Shown piece after piece: positions 37,649 to 48,881 of a stretch of DNA of 64,000 bases (positions are counted from its first letter, which is position 1; every line of letters begins with the position of its first letter). A program made the position numbers and the translations under genes. The notes beneath the pieces were generated by a model that did no database searches, was not told the DNA's origin, and saw nothing but the letters and a program-made list of their open reading frames with translations. The stretch is from Geomonas propionica (lineage in GTDB: Bacteria; Desulfobacterota; Desulfuromonadia; Geobacterales; Geobacteraceae): contig NZ_JAEMHK010000002.1 of the NCBI RefSeq assembly GCF_016458235.1, forward strand, positions 392,952 to 456,951. The letters run 5' to 3'.

Positions 37649-37739
37649 GTTGTACCCCCATGCTGCGGCAGAACCCTGCCGCTATTGATCGATCCCGCGC
37701 TTGGTAAGCGCCGAATCCCTAGTAATGAAGTTCCCCTGA

Positions 37740-37800
37740 GGCCGACCCTCCCCGGTGAAAGGAGGGCCTCCCTCTGCCCCTTGGTAAAGGGGGTCGGGGT
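37740..37800. repeat. CCCTCC/GGAGGG palindromic repeat between ilvD and ilvB
   Basis: The segment carries CCCTCCCCGGTGAAAGGAGGG and CCTCCCTCTGCCCCTTGGTA with AAAGGGGGTCGGGG. The elements pair in part and resemble the dispersed blocks at 50485 and 62180. It fills the spacer between the ilvD stop and the ilvB leader. Confidence 0.5.
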
Positions 37801-37801
37801 T

Positions 37802-39463
37802 TTATTCAGCGGTGGTAATGGCGCCGGTGTGGGCGGAAGTGACCACCTTCGCATAGCGGGCGAGCCAACCCTTCTTGATCTTGGGCTCGGGCGCCACCCA
37901 ACGGGCGCGCCGATTGGCCAGTTCCTCGTCGCTCACGAGGAGCTTCAGGGAACGGGACGGAATGTCGAGTTCGATCTTGTCGCCGTCTTCAACCAGGGCG
38001 ATGGGACCGCCCACGGCCGCCTCGGGCGAGATGTGGCCGATGCAGGGGCCGCGGGTGCCGCCGGAGAAGCGGCCGTCGGTGATGAGCGCCACCGAGTCGC
38101 CCAGGCCCAGGCCCATGATGGCCGCGGTGGGCGCCAGCATCTCCCTCATGCCGGGGCCGCCCTTGGGGCCCTCGTAGCGGATCACCACCATGTCGCCGCT
38201 CTTGATCTGGCCGTTCATGATAGCCGCCATGGCGATGTCCTCGGAATCGAAGCAGCGCGCGGTACCGGTGAACTGCATCATCTTCTCGCCCACGCCGGAC
38301 TGCTTGACCACGGCGCCCTCAGGGGCGATGTTGCCGAAGAGGACGGCGATGCCCCCCTCCTTCTTGACCGGCGCATCCACCGGGTGGATCACGCTGTCGT
38401 CGACAGCTTTCAGGCTCGCCGCGATCTCCTTGGTGGAAAGGCCCATCAGGGTCGGGCAGTCGTGGATCTTGTCGCCCAGCTGCTTCATGACGCCGGCCAC
38501 GCCGCCTGCGGCATCGAGGTCCTCCATGAAGTGCTCGCCCGCCGGGTTCATGGACGCGATCTGCGGAGTGGTCTTGGAGAGGATGTCGAAGGTCTCAAGC
38601 GGCAGCTCCACGCCGGCCTCGTGGGCGATGGCGAGCAGGTGCAGCACGGTGTTGGAGGAGCCGCCCAGCGCCAGGTCGACGCGGATCGCGTTCTCGAAGG
38701 CCTCGCGGGTCATGATGGAGCGCGGGGTGACGTTCTCGCGCACCAGGTCCACGATGCGCTCGCCGGAGGCGAAGGCGATGCGGCGCTTGAGCGCGGAGAC
38801 GGCGAGCGCGGTGCCGCAGCGCGGCAGGCTCATCCCCATGGTCTCGGTGAGGATGGCCATGGTGTTGGCGGTGAAGAGCCCCTGGCAGGAGCCCATGCCC
38901 GGGCAGGCGTTCTCCTCGCAGCGGGCGAGTTCCTGGTCGTCGATCACGCCGGCCTTGTAGCGGGCCATCGCCTCGAAGGTGTCGGTGACGAAGGAGTATT
39001 TCCTGCCCGCGTCGCCGCGGCCGCTCATCATGGGGCCTGCGGTGACCACGATGCAGGGGATGTCCAGGCGGGCTGCCGCCATGAGCATGCCCGGGGTGAT
39101 CTTGTCGCAGTTGGTCAAAAGCACGAGGCCGTCCAGGCGGTGCGCCTCAGCCACGGACTCGACCATGTCCGCGATCAGCTCGCGGGTGGGGAGCGAGTAG
39201 TGCATCCCCTTGTGCCCCATGGAGATGCCGTCGCAGACGCCGGGAATGCCGAAGAAGAAGGAATAGCCGCCGCCGGTGTGGACCCCTTTCTCGATGAAAC
39301 GCTCGAGGTCGCGCATTCCCACGTGGCCCGGGATCAGGTCGGTGAAGCTGGTGGCGATGCCGATGAAGGGTTTCCCCATCTCGCTCTGCGGCAGGCCGGT
39401 TCCTTTTAAAAGCGCGCGGTGCGGGGTGCGCTCCAGCCCTTGTGTAATCATGTCGCTACGCAT
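37802..39463 (-). CDS. ilvD: Dihydroxy-acid dehydratase
   Basis: 553 residues, full length. It dehydrates 2,3-dihydroxy-isovalerate and related acids in the last common step of branched-chain amino acid synthesis, using an Fe-S cluster. The conserved cysteines are in [13 protein letters not shown] and [18 protein letters not shown]. The C-terminus has [19 protein letters not shown]. The ATG has GGGAG upstream. It precedes ilvB on the same strand with a gap of about 150 bases that contains a palindromic repeat, so it may be transcribed separately. Confidence 0.96.
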   Translation of the reverse strand: MRSDMITQGLERTPHRALLKGTGLPQSEMGKPFIGIATSFTDLIPGHVGMRDLERFIEKGVHTGGGYSFFFGIPGVCDGISMGHKGMHYSLPTRELIADMVESVAEAHRLDGLVLLTNCDKITPGMLMAAARLDIPCIVVTAGPMMSGRGDAGRKYSFVTDTFEAMARYKAGVIDDQELARCEENACPGMGSCQGLFTANTMAILTETMGMSLPRCGTALAVSALKRRIAFASGERIVDLVRENVTPRSIMTREAFENAIRVDLALGGSSNTVLHLLAIAHEAGVELPLETFDILSKTTPQIASMNPAGEHFMEDLDAAGGVAGVMKQLGDKIHDCPTLMGLSTKEIAASLKAVDDSVIHPVDAPVKKEGGIAVLFGNIAPEGAVVKQSGVGEKMMQFTGTARCFDSEDIAMAAIMNGQIKSGDMVVIRYEGPKGGPGMREMLAPTAAIMGLGLGDSVALITDGRFSGGTRGPCIGHISPEAAVGGPIALVEDGDKIELDIPSRSLKLLVSDEELANRRARWVAPEPKIKKGWLARYAKVVTSAHTGAITTAE

Positions 39464-39617
39464 GCAGTTCTCCCTGCGCCGGCGGGAACCTTGTTCAGGA
39501 TCGCGAAACCGGCTGTTGGTCTTACCAAAAGCTTAGTAGTTGAGAGCAGTTACCGGAAACGGTAGGAAGGGACACGATAATACATTAAAACCAAGCTGTC
39601 AACTCACTAAAACGGCG

Positions 39618-40310
39618 TTAAAGAGACTCGCGCTTTCGCTTGGCGATCTCGGCCTCGGAGGCGCGCAGGTAGGTGGGGTTCAGGTCGGCGAGCGGGGTGA
39701 ATTTTCCCTCACGGGCGGCTTCGCGGGCTATCACCGCGCCGGCGCAGGCGCGCGGCAGGTTGGCGTGCCAGGGGGGGAAGATGGCGAGGTTACCCAGGGC
39801 CTCCTGGATCAACTCGCGGTATCGGACGGCGCCGTCGCCGACGAAGATGGTGGGATGGGTCACCAGGGCGAGAAAGTCCCGGGGAGAGAGCACCGTGTCA
39901 GGAATCACCGCGTCAGGAAGGGCGCCGCAACGGTAGAGCGCGCCGTACACCTCACCTTTCCGGGCGTCGAACATCGGGGCGACCTGCTCGGAGCTGTAGG
40001 GGAGATTCATGGCCAGCATGGCGAGCGAGGAGAAACCGACCACCGGCTTGCCGGTGGCGAGGGCGAGCCCTTTCACCGTGGCGATGCCGACCCGAACCCC
40101 GGTGAAGGAACCGGGTCCCAAGGAAACGGCGAAGCAGTCCAGGCCGTCGGGGGTGAGCCGGGCGGCAGAGAGCAGGCTCGAGATGGAGTCCATCAGGCGC
40201 CCCGAGTTGCTGCGGTCTTCGCCCAAAAGGCATTCGCCCAAAAGGGTCGCCCCGTCGCTCAAGGAGACCGAGGAGCAGCTGCTGGAGGTATCGACGGTGA
40301 GGATCTTCAC
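39618..40310 (-). CDS. tsaB: tRNA threonylcarbamoyladenosine biosynthesis protein TsaB
   Basis: 230 residues. It starts MKILTVDTSSSCSSVSLSDG, the usual TsaB beginning, and contains DCFAVSLGPGSFTGVRVGIA, the ASKHA-fold signature. TsaB joins TsaD and TsaE to put t6A on tRNAs that read ANN codons. The start is a GTG five bases after the rseP stop, so it ends the long translation/lipid cluster. TsaB is often placed at the end of this cluster in Geobacter relatives. Confidence 0.93.
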   Translation of the reverse strand: MKILTVDTSSSCSSVSLSDGATLLGECLLGEDRSNSGRLMDSISSLLSAARLTPDGLDCFAVSLGPGSFTGVRVGIATVKGLALATGKPVVGFSSLAMLAMNLPYSSEQVAPMFDARKGEVYGALYRCGALPDAVIPDTVLSPRDFLALVTHPTIFVGDGAVRYRELIQEALGNLAIFPPWHANLPRACAGAVIAREAAREGKFTPLADLNPTYLRASEAEIAKRKRESL

Positions 40311-40315
40311 GTGGT

Positions 40316-41383
40316 TTACGCCTTGCTCGCGATCATGCGCGCGATGTCGTTGTAGAAGGCCAGCATCATCAGGCTGATCAGGAGCACGAGCCCGACCTGC
40401 TGTGCAATCTCGCGGGTTCTTTTGCTGAGCGGCTTACCGGTCACCAGCTCGATGACGAAGAAGGCCAGGTGCCCCCCGTCCAGGATTGGCACCGGCAAAA
40501 GGTTTAGCACACCCAGGTTCACCGACAACAGCGCCACGAAAGCGAGGAAGCTCACCCCTCCCGCCGCGGCCTGCTCGCCGGCCATCTTGACGATCATGAT
40601 CGGCCCGCCGATGTTGTCCAGCGGAATGGCGCGTTCCACCAGGCGCACCAGGGAAAGCACGGTCAACTCGATCACGTTCCAGCACTGGGCGCTCCCCTTG
40701 ACGACGGCTTCGCCGGGGGGGAAATGGTCGGTGACGGTCTCGCCGGCGGCGACCACGCCGATCACCGGCCGGGTCACCATCTCGCCCAGGAGGTTCTTGC
40801 TGGTGGTGGTCTCGGGGACCATGGTGAACTTAAGCAGCGAGCTGCCGCGTTGCACCTCGAGCTGCACCGGTACCGCCTTGCCGTCGAAGATGATCTTGGC
40901 GAACTCGTCCCAGCGGGCGACGGGCCTGCCGTTCACGCTCTTGATAGCGTCGCCGGTCTTGATCCCGGCCCGGGCCGCCGGCTTGTCCGGGAGCACCTCG
41001 CCCACCTTGGTGGTAACGGAGGGAACCCCGAGGAACAGGTAGATGACGATGAAGATGACGTAGGCGAAGAGCAGGTTGAAGATCGGCCCGGCGGCGACGA
41101 TGACGATGCGCTGCAGCACCGGCTTGTCGGCGAAGGAGCGCTTGCGGTCCTCCTCGGAGACCTCCACGTCCTCCCCCTCCCCCACCATCTTGACGTAGCC
41201 GCCCAGGGGAAGCGCGGAGAGGAGGTACTCGGTCTCCCCCACCTGCTTGCTGAGCAGTTTAGGGCCAAAGCCCAGGGAGAATTTCTCGACTCCGACCTTG
41301 AAGGTCTTGGCGAACAGGAAGTGCCCCAGCTCATGTATGAAGATCAGCGCCCCGAGGGCGATGATGGCCCAGAATATGCTCAT
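40316..41383 (-). CDS. rseP: RIP metalloprotease RseP (site-2 protease)
   Basis: 355 residues. It has the zinc-binding HELGH at residues 17-21 within the first transmembrane helix and a second motif (LLPVPILDGGHLAFF) near the C-terminus, where the Asp is the third ligand. Between them is a PDZ domain (about 120-190: DKPAARAGIKTGDAIKSVNG). It cleaves membrane anti-sigma factors in envelope stress signalling. The start at 41383 has GAGGGA nine bases upstream and yields the standard N-terminus; the 16-codon extension has no support. Order dxr-rseP is conserved. Confidence 0.95.
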   Translation of the reverse strand: MSIFWAIIALGALIFIHELGHFLFAKTFKVGVEKFSLGFGPKLLSKQVGETEYLLSALPLGGYVKMVGEGEDVEVSEEDRKRSFADKPVLQRIVIVAAGPIFNLLFAYVIFIVIYLFLGVPSVTTKVGEVLPDKPAARAGIKTGDAIKSVNGRPVARWDEFAKIIFDGKAVPVQLEVQRGSSLLKFTMVPETTTSKNLLGEMVTRPVIGVVAAGETVTDHFPPGEAVVKGSAQCWNVIELTVLSLVRLVERAIPLDNIGGPIMIVKMAGEQAAAGGVSFLAFVALLSVNLGVLNLLPVPILDGGHLAFFVIELVTGKPLSKRTREIAQQVGLVLLISLMMLAFYNDIARMIASKA

Positions 41384-41463
41384 ATGGTCCCTCTGTCGGT
41401 GTGGTCGGGTACGCCCCGCGCCGCGGCCCAATGGCTAAAGGTGACGGACGAGGCGGTAAAAGG

Positions 41464-42621
41464 TTAATCGGTGCAGCCGAGTACTTCTTTGGCGGTCCTT
41501 CTCCCCCAGCGGTCGGCTTCCAGCACCTCTTCGATCGAGTGCAGGGACCGGGGGGTATGCAGGTCCATCACCCTGGCGATGGTGTCGGCGATGGCCATGA
41601 AGCCGATCCTGCCGCTCAAGAAGCTGTCGACGGCGATCTCGTTAGCCGCGTTCATCACCGCGGGCATGCTCTCGCCCGCCCGCACCGCGTCGTAGGCGAG
41701 TTTCAGCGCCGGGAAACGGTCGGTGTCGGGTTTAAAGAAGGTGAGCCCCGACAGCGCCGTGAGATCAAGCGGTTTTACCCCGGAGGCGACGCGCCCGGGA
41801 TAGGTGAGCGCGTAGGCGATGGGTCCCTTCATGTCGGGTACGCCGAGTTGCGCCATGACGCTGCCGTCTATGTACTCAACCATAGAGTGGACGATGCTCT
41901 GCGGATGGATGTTCACCGCGATCCGCTCCACCGGGATGTCGAAAAGCCAGCGCGCCTCGATCACCTCGAGCCCTTTGTTCATCATGCTGGCGGAGTCCAC
42001 CGTGATCTTCTTCCCCATGCTCCAGTTGGGGTGGTTCAACGCGTCGGCCACGGTAGCGCCGGCGAGTTTCTCCTTGCCCCAGTTGAGGAAGGGTCCCCCG
42101 GAGGCGGTGAGGATGACCCGGGCGATGTCCTCGATGCGATGGCCTGCCATGGACTGAAAGACGGCGCAATGCTCGGAATCGACCGGATACAGTCGCACAT
42201 CCTTCTCGCGCACCATCTTCATGATCAGGTGCCCCGCCGTGACCAGGGTCTCCTTGTTGGCCAGCGCCACGTCCTTGCCGGCCATGATGGCCGCCGCGGT
42301 CGGAACGAGCCCTGCGGCGCCCACGATGGCCGCGACCACCATGGTGGTGTCGGCTGCCGTGGCGGCCGCGATGAGTCCTTCCACGCCGTGCATGATCTGG
42401 GGTTTTTTACCGCTCAGGGAGCGGCTCAGCGCCTTGGCCTTGTCGGCGGTCAGCACCGAGACGAGGTCGGGCTTGAAGGTTTCGATCTGCTGCTTCAGAA
42501 GTTCCAGGTTGGACCCCGCGGTGAGCGCCACCACGCGGAACTTGTCCGGGTGCGCGGCGACGACCTCAAGGGTGCTTACCCCGATCGATCCTGTCGAGCC
42601 CAAAATTGTAAGGTTTTTCAT
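41464..42621 (-). CDS. dxr: 1-deoxy-D-xylulose 5-phosphate reductoisomerase
   Basis: 385 residues. It carries out the second step of the MEP isoprenoid pathway with NADPH. The N-terminal NADPH fold is evident ([18 protein letters not shown]); the catalytic centre includes [11 protein letters not shown]. The start at 42621 is chosen because GAGGGA lies six bases upstream and the protein then starts MKNLTILG. It lies between cdsA and rseP, the conserved order. Confidence 0.95.
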   Translation of the reverse strand: MKNLTILGSTGSIGVSTLEVVAAHPDKFRVVALTAGSNLELLKQQIETFKPDLVSVLTADKAKALSRSLSGKKPQIMHGVEGLIAAATAADTTMVVAAIVGAAGLVPTAAAIMAGKDVALANKETLVTAGHLIMKMVREKDVRLYPVDSEHCAVFQSMAGHRIEDIARVILTASGGPFLNWGKEKLAGATVADALNHPNWSMGKKITVDSASMMNKGLEVIEARWLFDIPVERIAVNIHPQSIVHSMVEYIDGSVMAQLGVPDMKGPIAYALTYPGRVASGVKPLDLTALSGLTFFKPDTDRFPALKLAYDAVRAGESMPAVMNAANEIAVDSFLSGRIGFMAIADTIARVMDLHTPRSLHSIEEVLEADRWGRRTAKEVLGCTD

Positions 42622-42734
42622 TTTCCCTCGCAGATGTCTCAAGTCAAGTGGTGCGACAGGCTAACTAGCGGATATTTTTGTCGTGCTGCCCGCTCCAGCG
42701 CGGTCTGTGGCAACGGCAGGCGCGGCGCCCGCCC

Positions 42735-43523
42735 CTAAAATAGGAAAAAAGCGTAGTAGTAAGCTGCCGGAGCCGCGAACAAAATCGAATCGAGCCGGTC
42801 CAGGACGCCGCCGTGGCCGGGGATGATGGAGCCGGAGTCCTTCACGCCGCAGCTTCTCTTGATAAGCGATTCGAACAGGTCGCCCAATTGCCCCAGCACA
42901 CCGAGAAGGAGCGCCGCGGCGAAGCAGTCGCCCAGGGAGAGTTCCGGGAAGAAGGTGAACTTGGCGATCACCGCGCCGATGACGCTCCCGCACAGCCCCC
43001 CGAGCGCCCCCTCGACGCTCTTCTTGGGGCTCACCGCAGGGTAAAGGCGATGCTTGCCGAGCGCGGAGCCGACGTAGTAGGCGGCGCTGTCGCCCGCCAT
43101 CACGATCACCATGATCAGGAACAGCCAAGAGACGCCGTTGGGGAGAGTTCTCACCAGCACCAGGTGCGCCAATAGCAGCGGCACGTAAAGAAAGCCCATC
43201 AGCACGAGGGCCACGTCGGGCGCGGCCTTTTTCACGTCCTTGAGCCGGAACAGGGCGACCAGGGTGAAGCCGAGCACGAGGGCGGTCAGGGTGAACAGCG
43301 GCAACGCGGGGTTCGCGGAGAAGACGGCAAAGACGGCGCCGGCGCCGGCAACCGTGGCTGCCCTCCCCTCGCCGCGACGTTGCGGCAGCGCCATGCGGTA
43401 GAACTCGTCCAGCCCCAGAAGGGCAAGCAGGGACACCAGCAGGGAGAACTGGAACACCGAGGCCTTCAGGATGAAAAGAATCACGAGGGGCAGCAGGACC
43501 GCTGCGGTGGCTAGTCGTTTGAT
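42735..43523 (-). CDS. cdsA: Phosphatidate cytidylyltransferase (CDP-diacylglycerol synthase), probable ATC start
   Basis: Makes CDP-diacylglycerol from phosphatidate and CTP in the inner membrane. The family signature is present (SPKKSVEGALGG and IIPGHGGVLDRLDS), with about seven membrane segments. The first standard start is a GTG at 43484, which has no ribosome binding site. Thirteen codons upstream, AAGGAG is followed after six bases by ATC (43523-43521) and the frame then reads IKRLATAAVLLPLVILFIL, which continues the hydrophobic helix and looks like the usual CdsA beginning (MKRL...). I therefore assign the start to ATC at 43523, giving 262 residues; this is inference and a GTG start at 43484 (249 residues) is the fallback. 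It lies 34 bases after uppS. Confidence 0.85.
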   Translation of the reverse strand: MKRLATAAVLLPLVILFILKASVFQFSLLVSLLALLGLDEFYRMALPQRRGEGRAATVAGAGAVFAVFSANPALPLFTLTALVLGFTLVALFRLKDVKKAAPDVALVLMGFLYVPLLLAHLVLVRTLPNGVSWLFLIMVIVMAGDSAAYYVGSALGKHRLYPAVSPKKSVEGALGGLCGSVIGAVIAKFTFFPELSLGDCFAAALLLGVLGQLGDLFESLIKRSCGVKDSGSIIPGHGGVLDRLDSILFAAPAAYYYAFFLF

Positions 43524-43557
43524 GGCGGACTCCTTCGGGGCAGGCCCCGGAAATGGA

Positions 43558-44304
<747 letters not shown>

Positions 44305-44421
44305 GAGCATCCTGAAAACAAAAAATCCCCTTTGGATCGGGGGTTTCACTTGAGGGAGCGTTGGCGGACGAACGGGGACGCTCAAGGGGGAGCGCAAGCT
44401 CCCCCCTGACCTGTCGGTCCG

Positions 44422-44979
44422 TCAGACCTCCATTACCTCTTTTTCCTTGTGGGCCAGCACCTCGTCGCATTTGGCGACGTACTTGTTGGTGGAGTCCTGG
44501 ACGTCCTTCTCGGCGCGCTTCAGCTCATCCTCCGAGATCTGCTTGTCCTTCTCGAGCTTCTTCAGCTTGTCGATGGCGTCGCGGCGGATGTTCCTCAGGG
44601 CCACCTTGGACTCCTCGGCGTCGCGCTTCAACTGCTTGGCGATGTCCTTCCTGCGCTCCTCGGTGAGCGGCGGGAGGACCAGGCGGATCAACTTGCCGTC
44701 GTTGGCCGGGGTGAGTCCCAGGTTGGCGTTCAGGATCGCCTTCTCGATGGGGCCGATCATCTTGCTGTCCCAGGGCTGGATGGTTATGGTGCGCGCCTCG
44801 GGAATCGCGAGGGAGGCCACCTGGTTCAGCGGCGAAAGTGTACCGTAGGAATCCACCTTGATATCGTCCAGAAGCGCGGTGCTGGCGCGACCGGTGCGGA
44901 CCTTCTGGTACTCCTTCCTGAGGGAGTCTATGGTCTTGTCCATGTGGACGTTCATATCGGCGATGACATCCTTGATCAT
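44422..44979 (-). CDS. frr: Ribosome recycling factor
   Basis: 185 residues, the standard length. It splits post-termination ribosomes with EF-G. Recognised by MDKTIDSLRKEYQKVRTGRA near the N-terminus and by PLTEERRKDIAKQLKRDAEE in the C-terminal half. The start at 44979 has AAGGAG eight bases upstream; the 20-codon extension overlaps pyrH and is not used. It is one base from the pyrH stop, so the two are co-transcribed. Confidence 0.97.
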   Translation of the reverse strand: MIKDVIADMNVHMDKTIDSLRKEYQKVRTGRASTALLDDIKVDSYGTLSPLNQVASLAIPEARTITIQPWDSKMIGPIEKAILNANLGLTPANDGKLIRLVLPPLTEERRKDIAKQLKRDAEESKVALRNIRRDAIDKLKKLEKDKQISEDELKRAEKDVQDSTNKYVAKCDEVLAHKEKEVMEV

Positions 44980-44980
44980 G

Positions 44981-45866
<886 letters not shown>

Positions 45867-45879
45867 CGTTTGGAACGTG

Positions 45880-46530
45880 TTACACGCCGGCCGCCGCGGC
45901 GACCTCTGCCGCGAAATCGTTCTCCTTCTTGGCGAGCCCTTCGCCCAGCACGAACTTGGCGAAGCGGCGGATGCTCATGTTCTCGCCGATGGAAGAGATG
46001 GTCTCGTTGAGGAAGGTCTGGATGGTCTTGTCCGGGTCCTTAACGTAGGCCTGCTCCATGAGGCAGATGTCGGCGAAGAACTTGTTGATCTGGCCGTCGA
46101 GGATCTTCTCGATGATGGCCGCCGGCTTGCCGCTCTCTTTGGCCTTCTCGCGGTAGATTGCCTTCTCGCGCTCGATGAGCTCTTCCGGTACTTCTTCGCG
46201 GCGGACATACAGCGGGGAGGCTGCGGCGATGTGCATCGCGATGTCCTTTACGAAAGCCTGGAAGTTCTCGTTCTTGGCGACGAAGTCGGTCTCGCAGTTG
46301 ACTTCTACCAGGACGCCGATCTTGCCGCCGGCGTGGATGTAGGAGCCGACCAGGCCCTCGGTGGCGGCGCGGCCAGCCTTCTTGGAGGCGGCAGCCAGAC
46401 CCTTGGTACGCAGGTAGTCGATCGCCTTCTCGTGATCGCCGTTGGTTTCGGTCAGGGCCTTCTTGCAGTCCATGAGGCCGGCGCCGGTTACTTTCCTGAG
46501 TTCGTTTACCTGTGCAGCTGTAATGCTCAC
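45880..46530 (-). CDS. tsf: Elongation factor Ts
   Basis: 216 residues, short type. It exchanges GDP for GTP on EF-Tu. The N-terminal [19 protein letters not shown] is diagnostic, and the region [19 protein letters not shown] is conserved. The start is a GTG at 46530 because GGAGGATAAC stands directly before it; a further upstream Met gives an unneeded six residues. It lies 91 bases after rpsB and is followed by a terminator. Confidence 0.97.
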   Translation of the reverse strand: MSITAAQVNELRKVTGAGLMDCKKALTETNGDHEKAIDYLRTKGLAAASKKAGRAATEGLVGSYIHAGGKIGVLVEVNCETDFVAKNENFQAFVKDIAMHIAAASPLYVRREEVPEELIEREKAIYREKAKESGKPAAIIEKILDGQINKFFADICLMEQAYVKDPDKTIQTFLNETISSIGENMSIRRFAKFVLGEGLAKKENDFAAEVAAAAGV

Positions 46531-46621
46531 GTTATCCTCCACAGTCACCCGCGCCTTGGCGGCGCGGGCTTCTTAGTCTTGTTTTTATGAAAGGTGTTGC
46601 GGTTGCCGCGGATGGGGAGGC

Positions 46622-47389
46622 TTAGGCCTCTGCGGTAACCTCTTCAGCCACTTCCTCGCCCTCGGTGGAGAACTCTTCCTCAGCGCCGGTCTGGAGACGG
46701 GCGTTGCGAGCCTGAGCACCCTCGAGAACCGCGTCAGCCATCTTGCTGGTCAAGAGGCGAATAGCGCGGATAGCGTCGTCGTTGCCCGGGATGACGTAGT
46801 TGATGTCATCCGGGTCGCAGTTGGTGTCGACGATAGCGACGACCGGGATGCCGAGTTTCTTGGCTTCGCTGACGGCGATCTCTTCGTTTTTCGGGTCAAC
46901 CACGAACAGCACGCCCGGGACCTTGCCCATGCCTTTGATGCCGCCCAGGGTCTTCTCGAGCTTCTCGCGCTCCTTGGCAAGCTTGAGCTGCTCTTTCTTG
47001 GTGTAAGCCTCGATGGTGCCGTCAGCGATCATGGCGTCGAGACGCTTGAGACGGTCGATGCTCTGCTTGACGGTAGAGAAGTTGGTGAGCATGCCGCCCA
47101 GCCAACGGTCGTTGACGAAGAACTGCCCGCAACGCAGTGCCTCTTCAGCCACGGAGTCCTGAGCCTGCTTCTTGGTGCCGACGAAGAGGATGGTCTCGCC
47201 AGACTGGGCCGCGTCGGTGACGAAGCTGTAGGCGTTTTTGAAGAGCCTTACGGTCTTCTGCAGGTCGATGATGTAGATCCCGTTACGAGCGCCGAAGATG
47301 TACGGCTTCATTTTCGGGTTCCATCTCTTGGTCTGGTGTCCGAAGTGGACGCCGGCTTCCAGCAGTTCTTTCATGGTGATGTTCGACAT
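46622..47389 (-). CDS. rpsB: 30S ribosomal protein S2
   Basis: 255 residues. [20 protein letters not shown] is the standard start, and [10 protein letters not shown] and [20 protein letters not shown] are conserved. AAGGAGAAGC precedes the ATG at 47389; the 11-codon extension is discarded. The Glu-rich C-terminus is usual. It begins the rpsB-tsf operon; its leader of about 100 bases was not resolved as a known regulator. Confidence 0.97.
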   Translation of the reverse strand: MSNITMKELLEAGVHFGHQTKRWNPKMKPYIFGARNGIYIIDLQKTVRLFKNAYSFVTDAAQSGETILFVGTKKQAQDSVAEEALRCGQFFVNDRWLGGMLTNFSTVKQSIDRLKRLDAMIADGTIEAYTKKEQLKLAKEREKLEKTLGGIKGMGKVPGVLFVVDPKNEEIAVSEAKKLGIPVVAIVDTNCDPDDINYVIPGNDDAIRAIRLLTSKMADAVLEGAQARNARLQTGAEEEFSTEGEEVAEEVTAEA

Positions 47390-47630
47390 TTTTGCTTCTC
47401 CTTTTGGTTTTCCCTCCGCCATCCATCGATACCGGAACCCGCTGGGCGGGCACCACCGGCAAGGACTGCAATGGCGTGCGAATTTTAAACAGCAAACTTA
47501 TATAGCACAGGGGAGAAACGAAGGCAAGGGCGAAAACTGCCTCACGCAAAGGCGCAAAGACGCAAAGCCAACAGCTCTAACAGGGATAAAAACGGATAAA
47601 AGAGATAACCCCAAAACGACACTCTCACAG
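47390..47630. other. Intergenic region upstream of rpsB
   Basis: 241 bases between the rpsB start and the ilvY stop. It contains a short run of direct repeats near 47540-47568 (CACGCAAAGGCGCAAAGACG, then CAAAG). I see no gene and no clear promoter. Confidence 0.5.
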
Positions 47631-48569
47631 TCACGAACGACTGCCTTTTCTTTTCTCCCTTTCATCCCCTCCATCCCTGTTAACTGTTTTTTGTTCTTGC
47701 TCTGCCAGTTGCCAGAACGCCTTGACGCTCGGCCGCTGCAGGTTTCTCTTGCTGGTGCAAAGGCCGACCTCGTAGGGCTTCAGATCGGGAGCGTTCTCCA
47801 CCACGACCACCTCGTCCCGAAACGGGCTGCGCTCAAGAACTAACTGCGGCACGATGCCGATGCCGCACCCCAGTCGCACCATGGCGATGATCGCCTCGTT
47901 ACCGGAAACCTCGGAGGTGATGTTGGGGGTGATGCGGTGCTCCTTGAGCCACTGGTCCAGCCGCCTGCGCGAAAGCCCCGTCTGCGGCAGCACGAGCGGC
48001 GCGCGGGAAAGGTCCAGACGCTCCCCCTTGACCGGAAGCTCCACGGCGCCAGATTGGCGCGGCGCTATGAAGATAAGCGGGATGGTGACAATGGGAAGGA
48101 ACTGGATGTTCGAGCGCGGCCCGTCCGGAAAGGCGGCCACGGCAAGATCGATCTCGCCGCTTTGCACCTGCGCCACCGCCTGTTCCGCCGCGCCGGTTCT
48201 CAGCTCAAGTTGCACCTCCGGGTACTTCTCCCGGTACGACTCCAGCAGTTGCGGAAGAAGGCTGTAGACCGCCGTGATCGACGCATATATAGATAGGGAC
48301 CCGGCGACGGTCTGTTCGTTTTTCATCGAGGAGCGCAGTCCCTGCCATTCGTTCAGGCAAAGGCGTGCGTAGGCCTTCAGCCGTTCACCCGCCGGCGACA
48401 GGGTCACCGTCCGGTTGTCACGCAGGAAAAGCGGCTGCTCCAGCTCTTCTTCCATGCGCTGGATGGTGCGGGTAAGTGCCGAAGGGCTCAGGTTGCACGC
48501 CTGGCTCGCCCGCCCGAAATGTTTCAGTTCCGCCACAGTAAGAAATATTTCCAATTCCCGCAGGTCCAT
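47631..48569 (-). CDS. ilvY: LysR-type regulator IlvY-like
   Basis: 312 residues. The N-terminal helix-turn-helix is typical (LRELEIFLTVAELKHFGRAS, LSPSALTRTIQRMEEELEQP). The C-terminal effector domain is normal. It is divergent from ilvC, with the start codons 312 bases apart, the arrangement known for E. coli ilvY-ilvC, where IlvY with acetolactate activates ilvC. The start at 48569 has AAGGACT upstream and gives the family's standard beginning; the 36-codon extension is discarded. The assignment rests on synteny and the family. Confidence 0.88.
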   Translation of the reverse strand: MDLRELEIFLTVAELKHFGRASQACNLSPSALTRTIQRMEEELEQPLFLRDNRTVTLSPAGERLKAYARLCLNEWQGLRSSMKNEQTVAGSLSIYASITAVYSLLPQLLESYREKYPEVQLELRTGAAEQAVAQVQSGEIDLAVAAFPDGPRSNIQFLPIVTIPLIFIAPRQSGAVELPVKGERLDLSRAPLVLPQTGLSRRRLDQWLKEHRITPNITSEVSGNEAIIAMVRLGCGIGIVPQLVLERSPFRDEVVVVENAPDLKPYEVGLCTSKRNLQRPSVKAFWQLAEQEQKTVNRDGGDEREKRKGSRS

Positions 48570-48627
48570 GCAGTAAGTCCTTTCGTCATATAGATGAGGC
48601 ACTAGAAGCCGCAGGGCCACCGGAGCT

Positions 48628-48647
48628 GGGCGAATAATCATTCGCCC
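48628..48647. repeat. Dispersed palindrome GGGCGAAT-N4-ATTCGCCC, copy 3
   Basis: GGGCGAATAATCATTCGCCC, a perfect 8-base arm pair. It lies in the ilvY/ilvC spacer but away from the operator-like site, so its regulatory meaning is not clear. Confidence 0.75.
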
Positions 48648-48754
48648 CCCATTACCGCGCCAAGGATACCCCCGCAATAGTCAGGCTGCCCCCAGGCCAT
48701 AGCCCTTCACCCGGCCCAGGACCGCCCTCTTCCGAACTGCGTGGAGGGATCACA

Positions 48755-48818
48755 TTGCGCCACACGCAACACAATATGCACAACAAATCAATTTACGCAA
48801 TGTGAAATTTGGTATACA
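48755..48818 (+). promoter_or_regulatory. IlvY operator-like palindrome and ilvC promoter
   Basis: TTGC-N7-GCAA (48755-48769) is a LysR-type T-N11-A palindrome. Further downstream TATACA (48813-48818) fits a -10, with only a poor -35 (ATTTAC region), as expected for an activated promoter. The ilvC ATG is 63 bases after the -10. This is a sequence match, not a tested site. Confidence 0.5.
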
Positions 48819-48881
48819 TTCGCCAGACTTTCACACCAATCGCCACCAACCACACCACACTATATATTTCAGGAGGAAACG

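Noticed and set aside
36458..39409. Very long plus-strand open frame (983 codons) opposite ilvB/ilvD
   Set aside because: It is an antisense shadow of two clearly conserved genes in GC-rich DNA; its translation is rich in Gly, Asp, Val and His with no recognisable motif.
44325..44347. Terminator between frr and uppS
   Set aside because: The candidate stem is only four or five pairs, so I do not list it.
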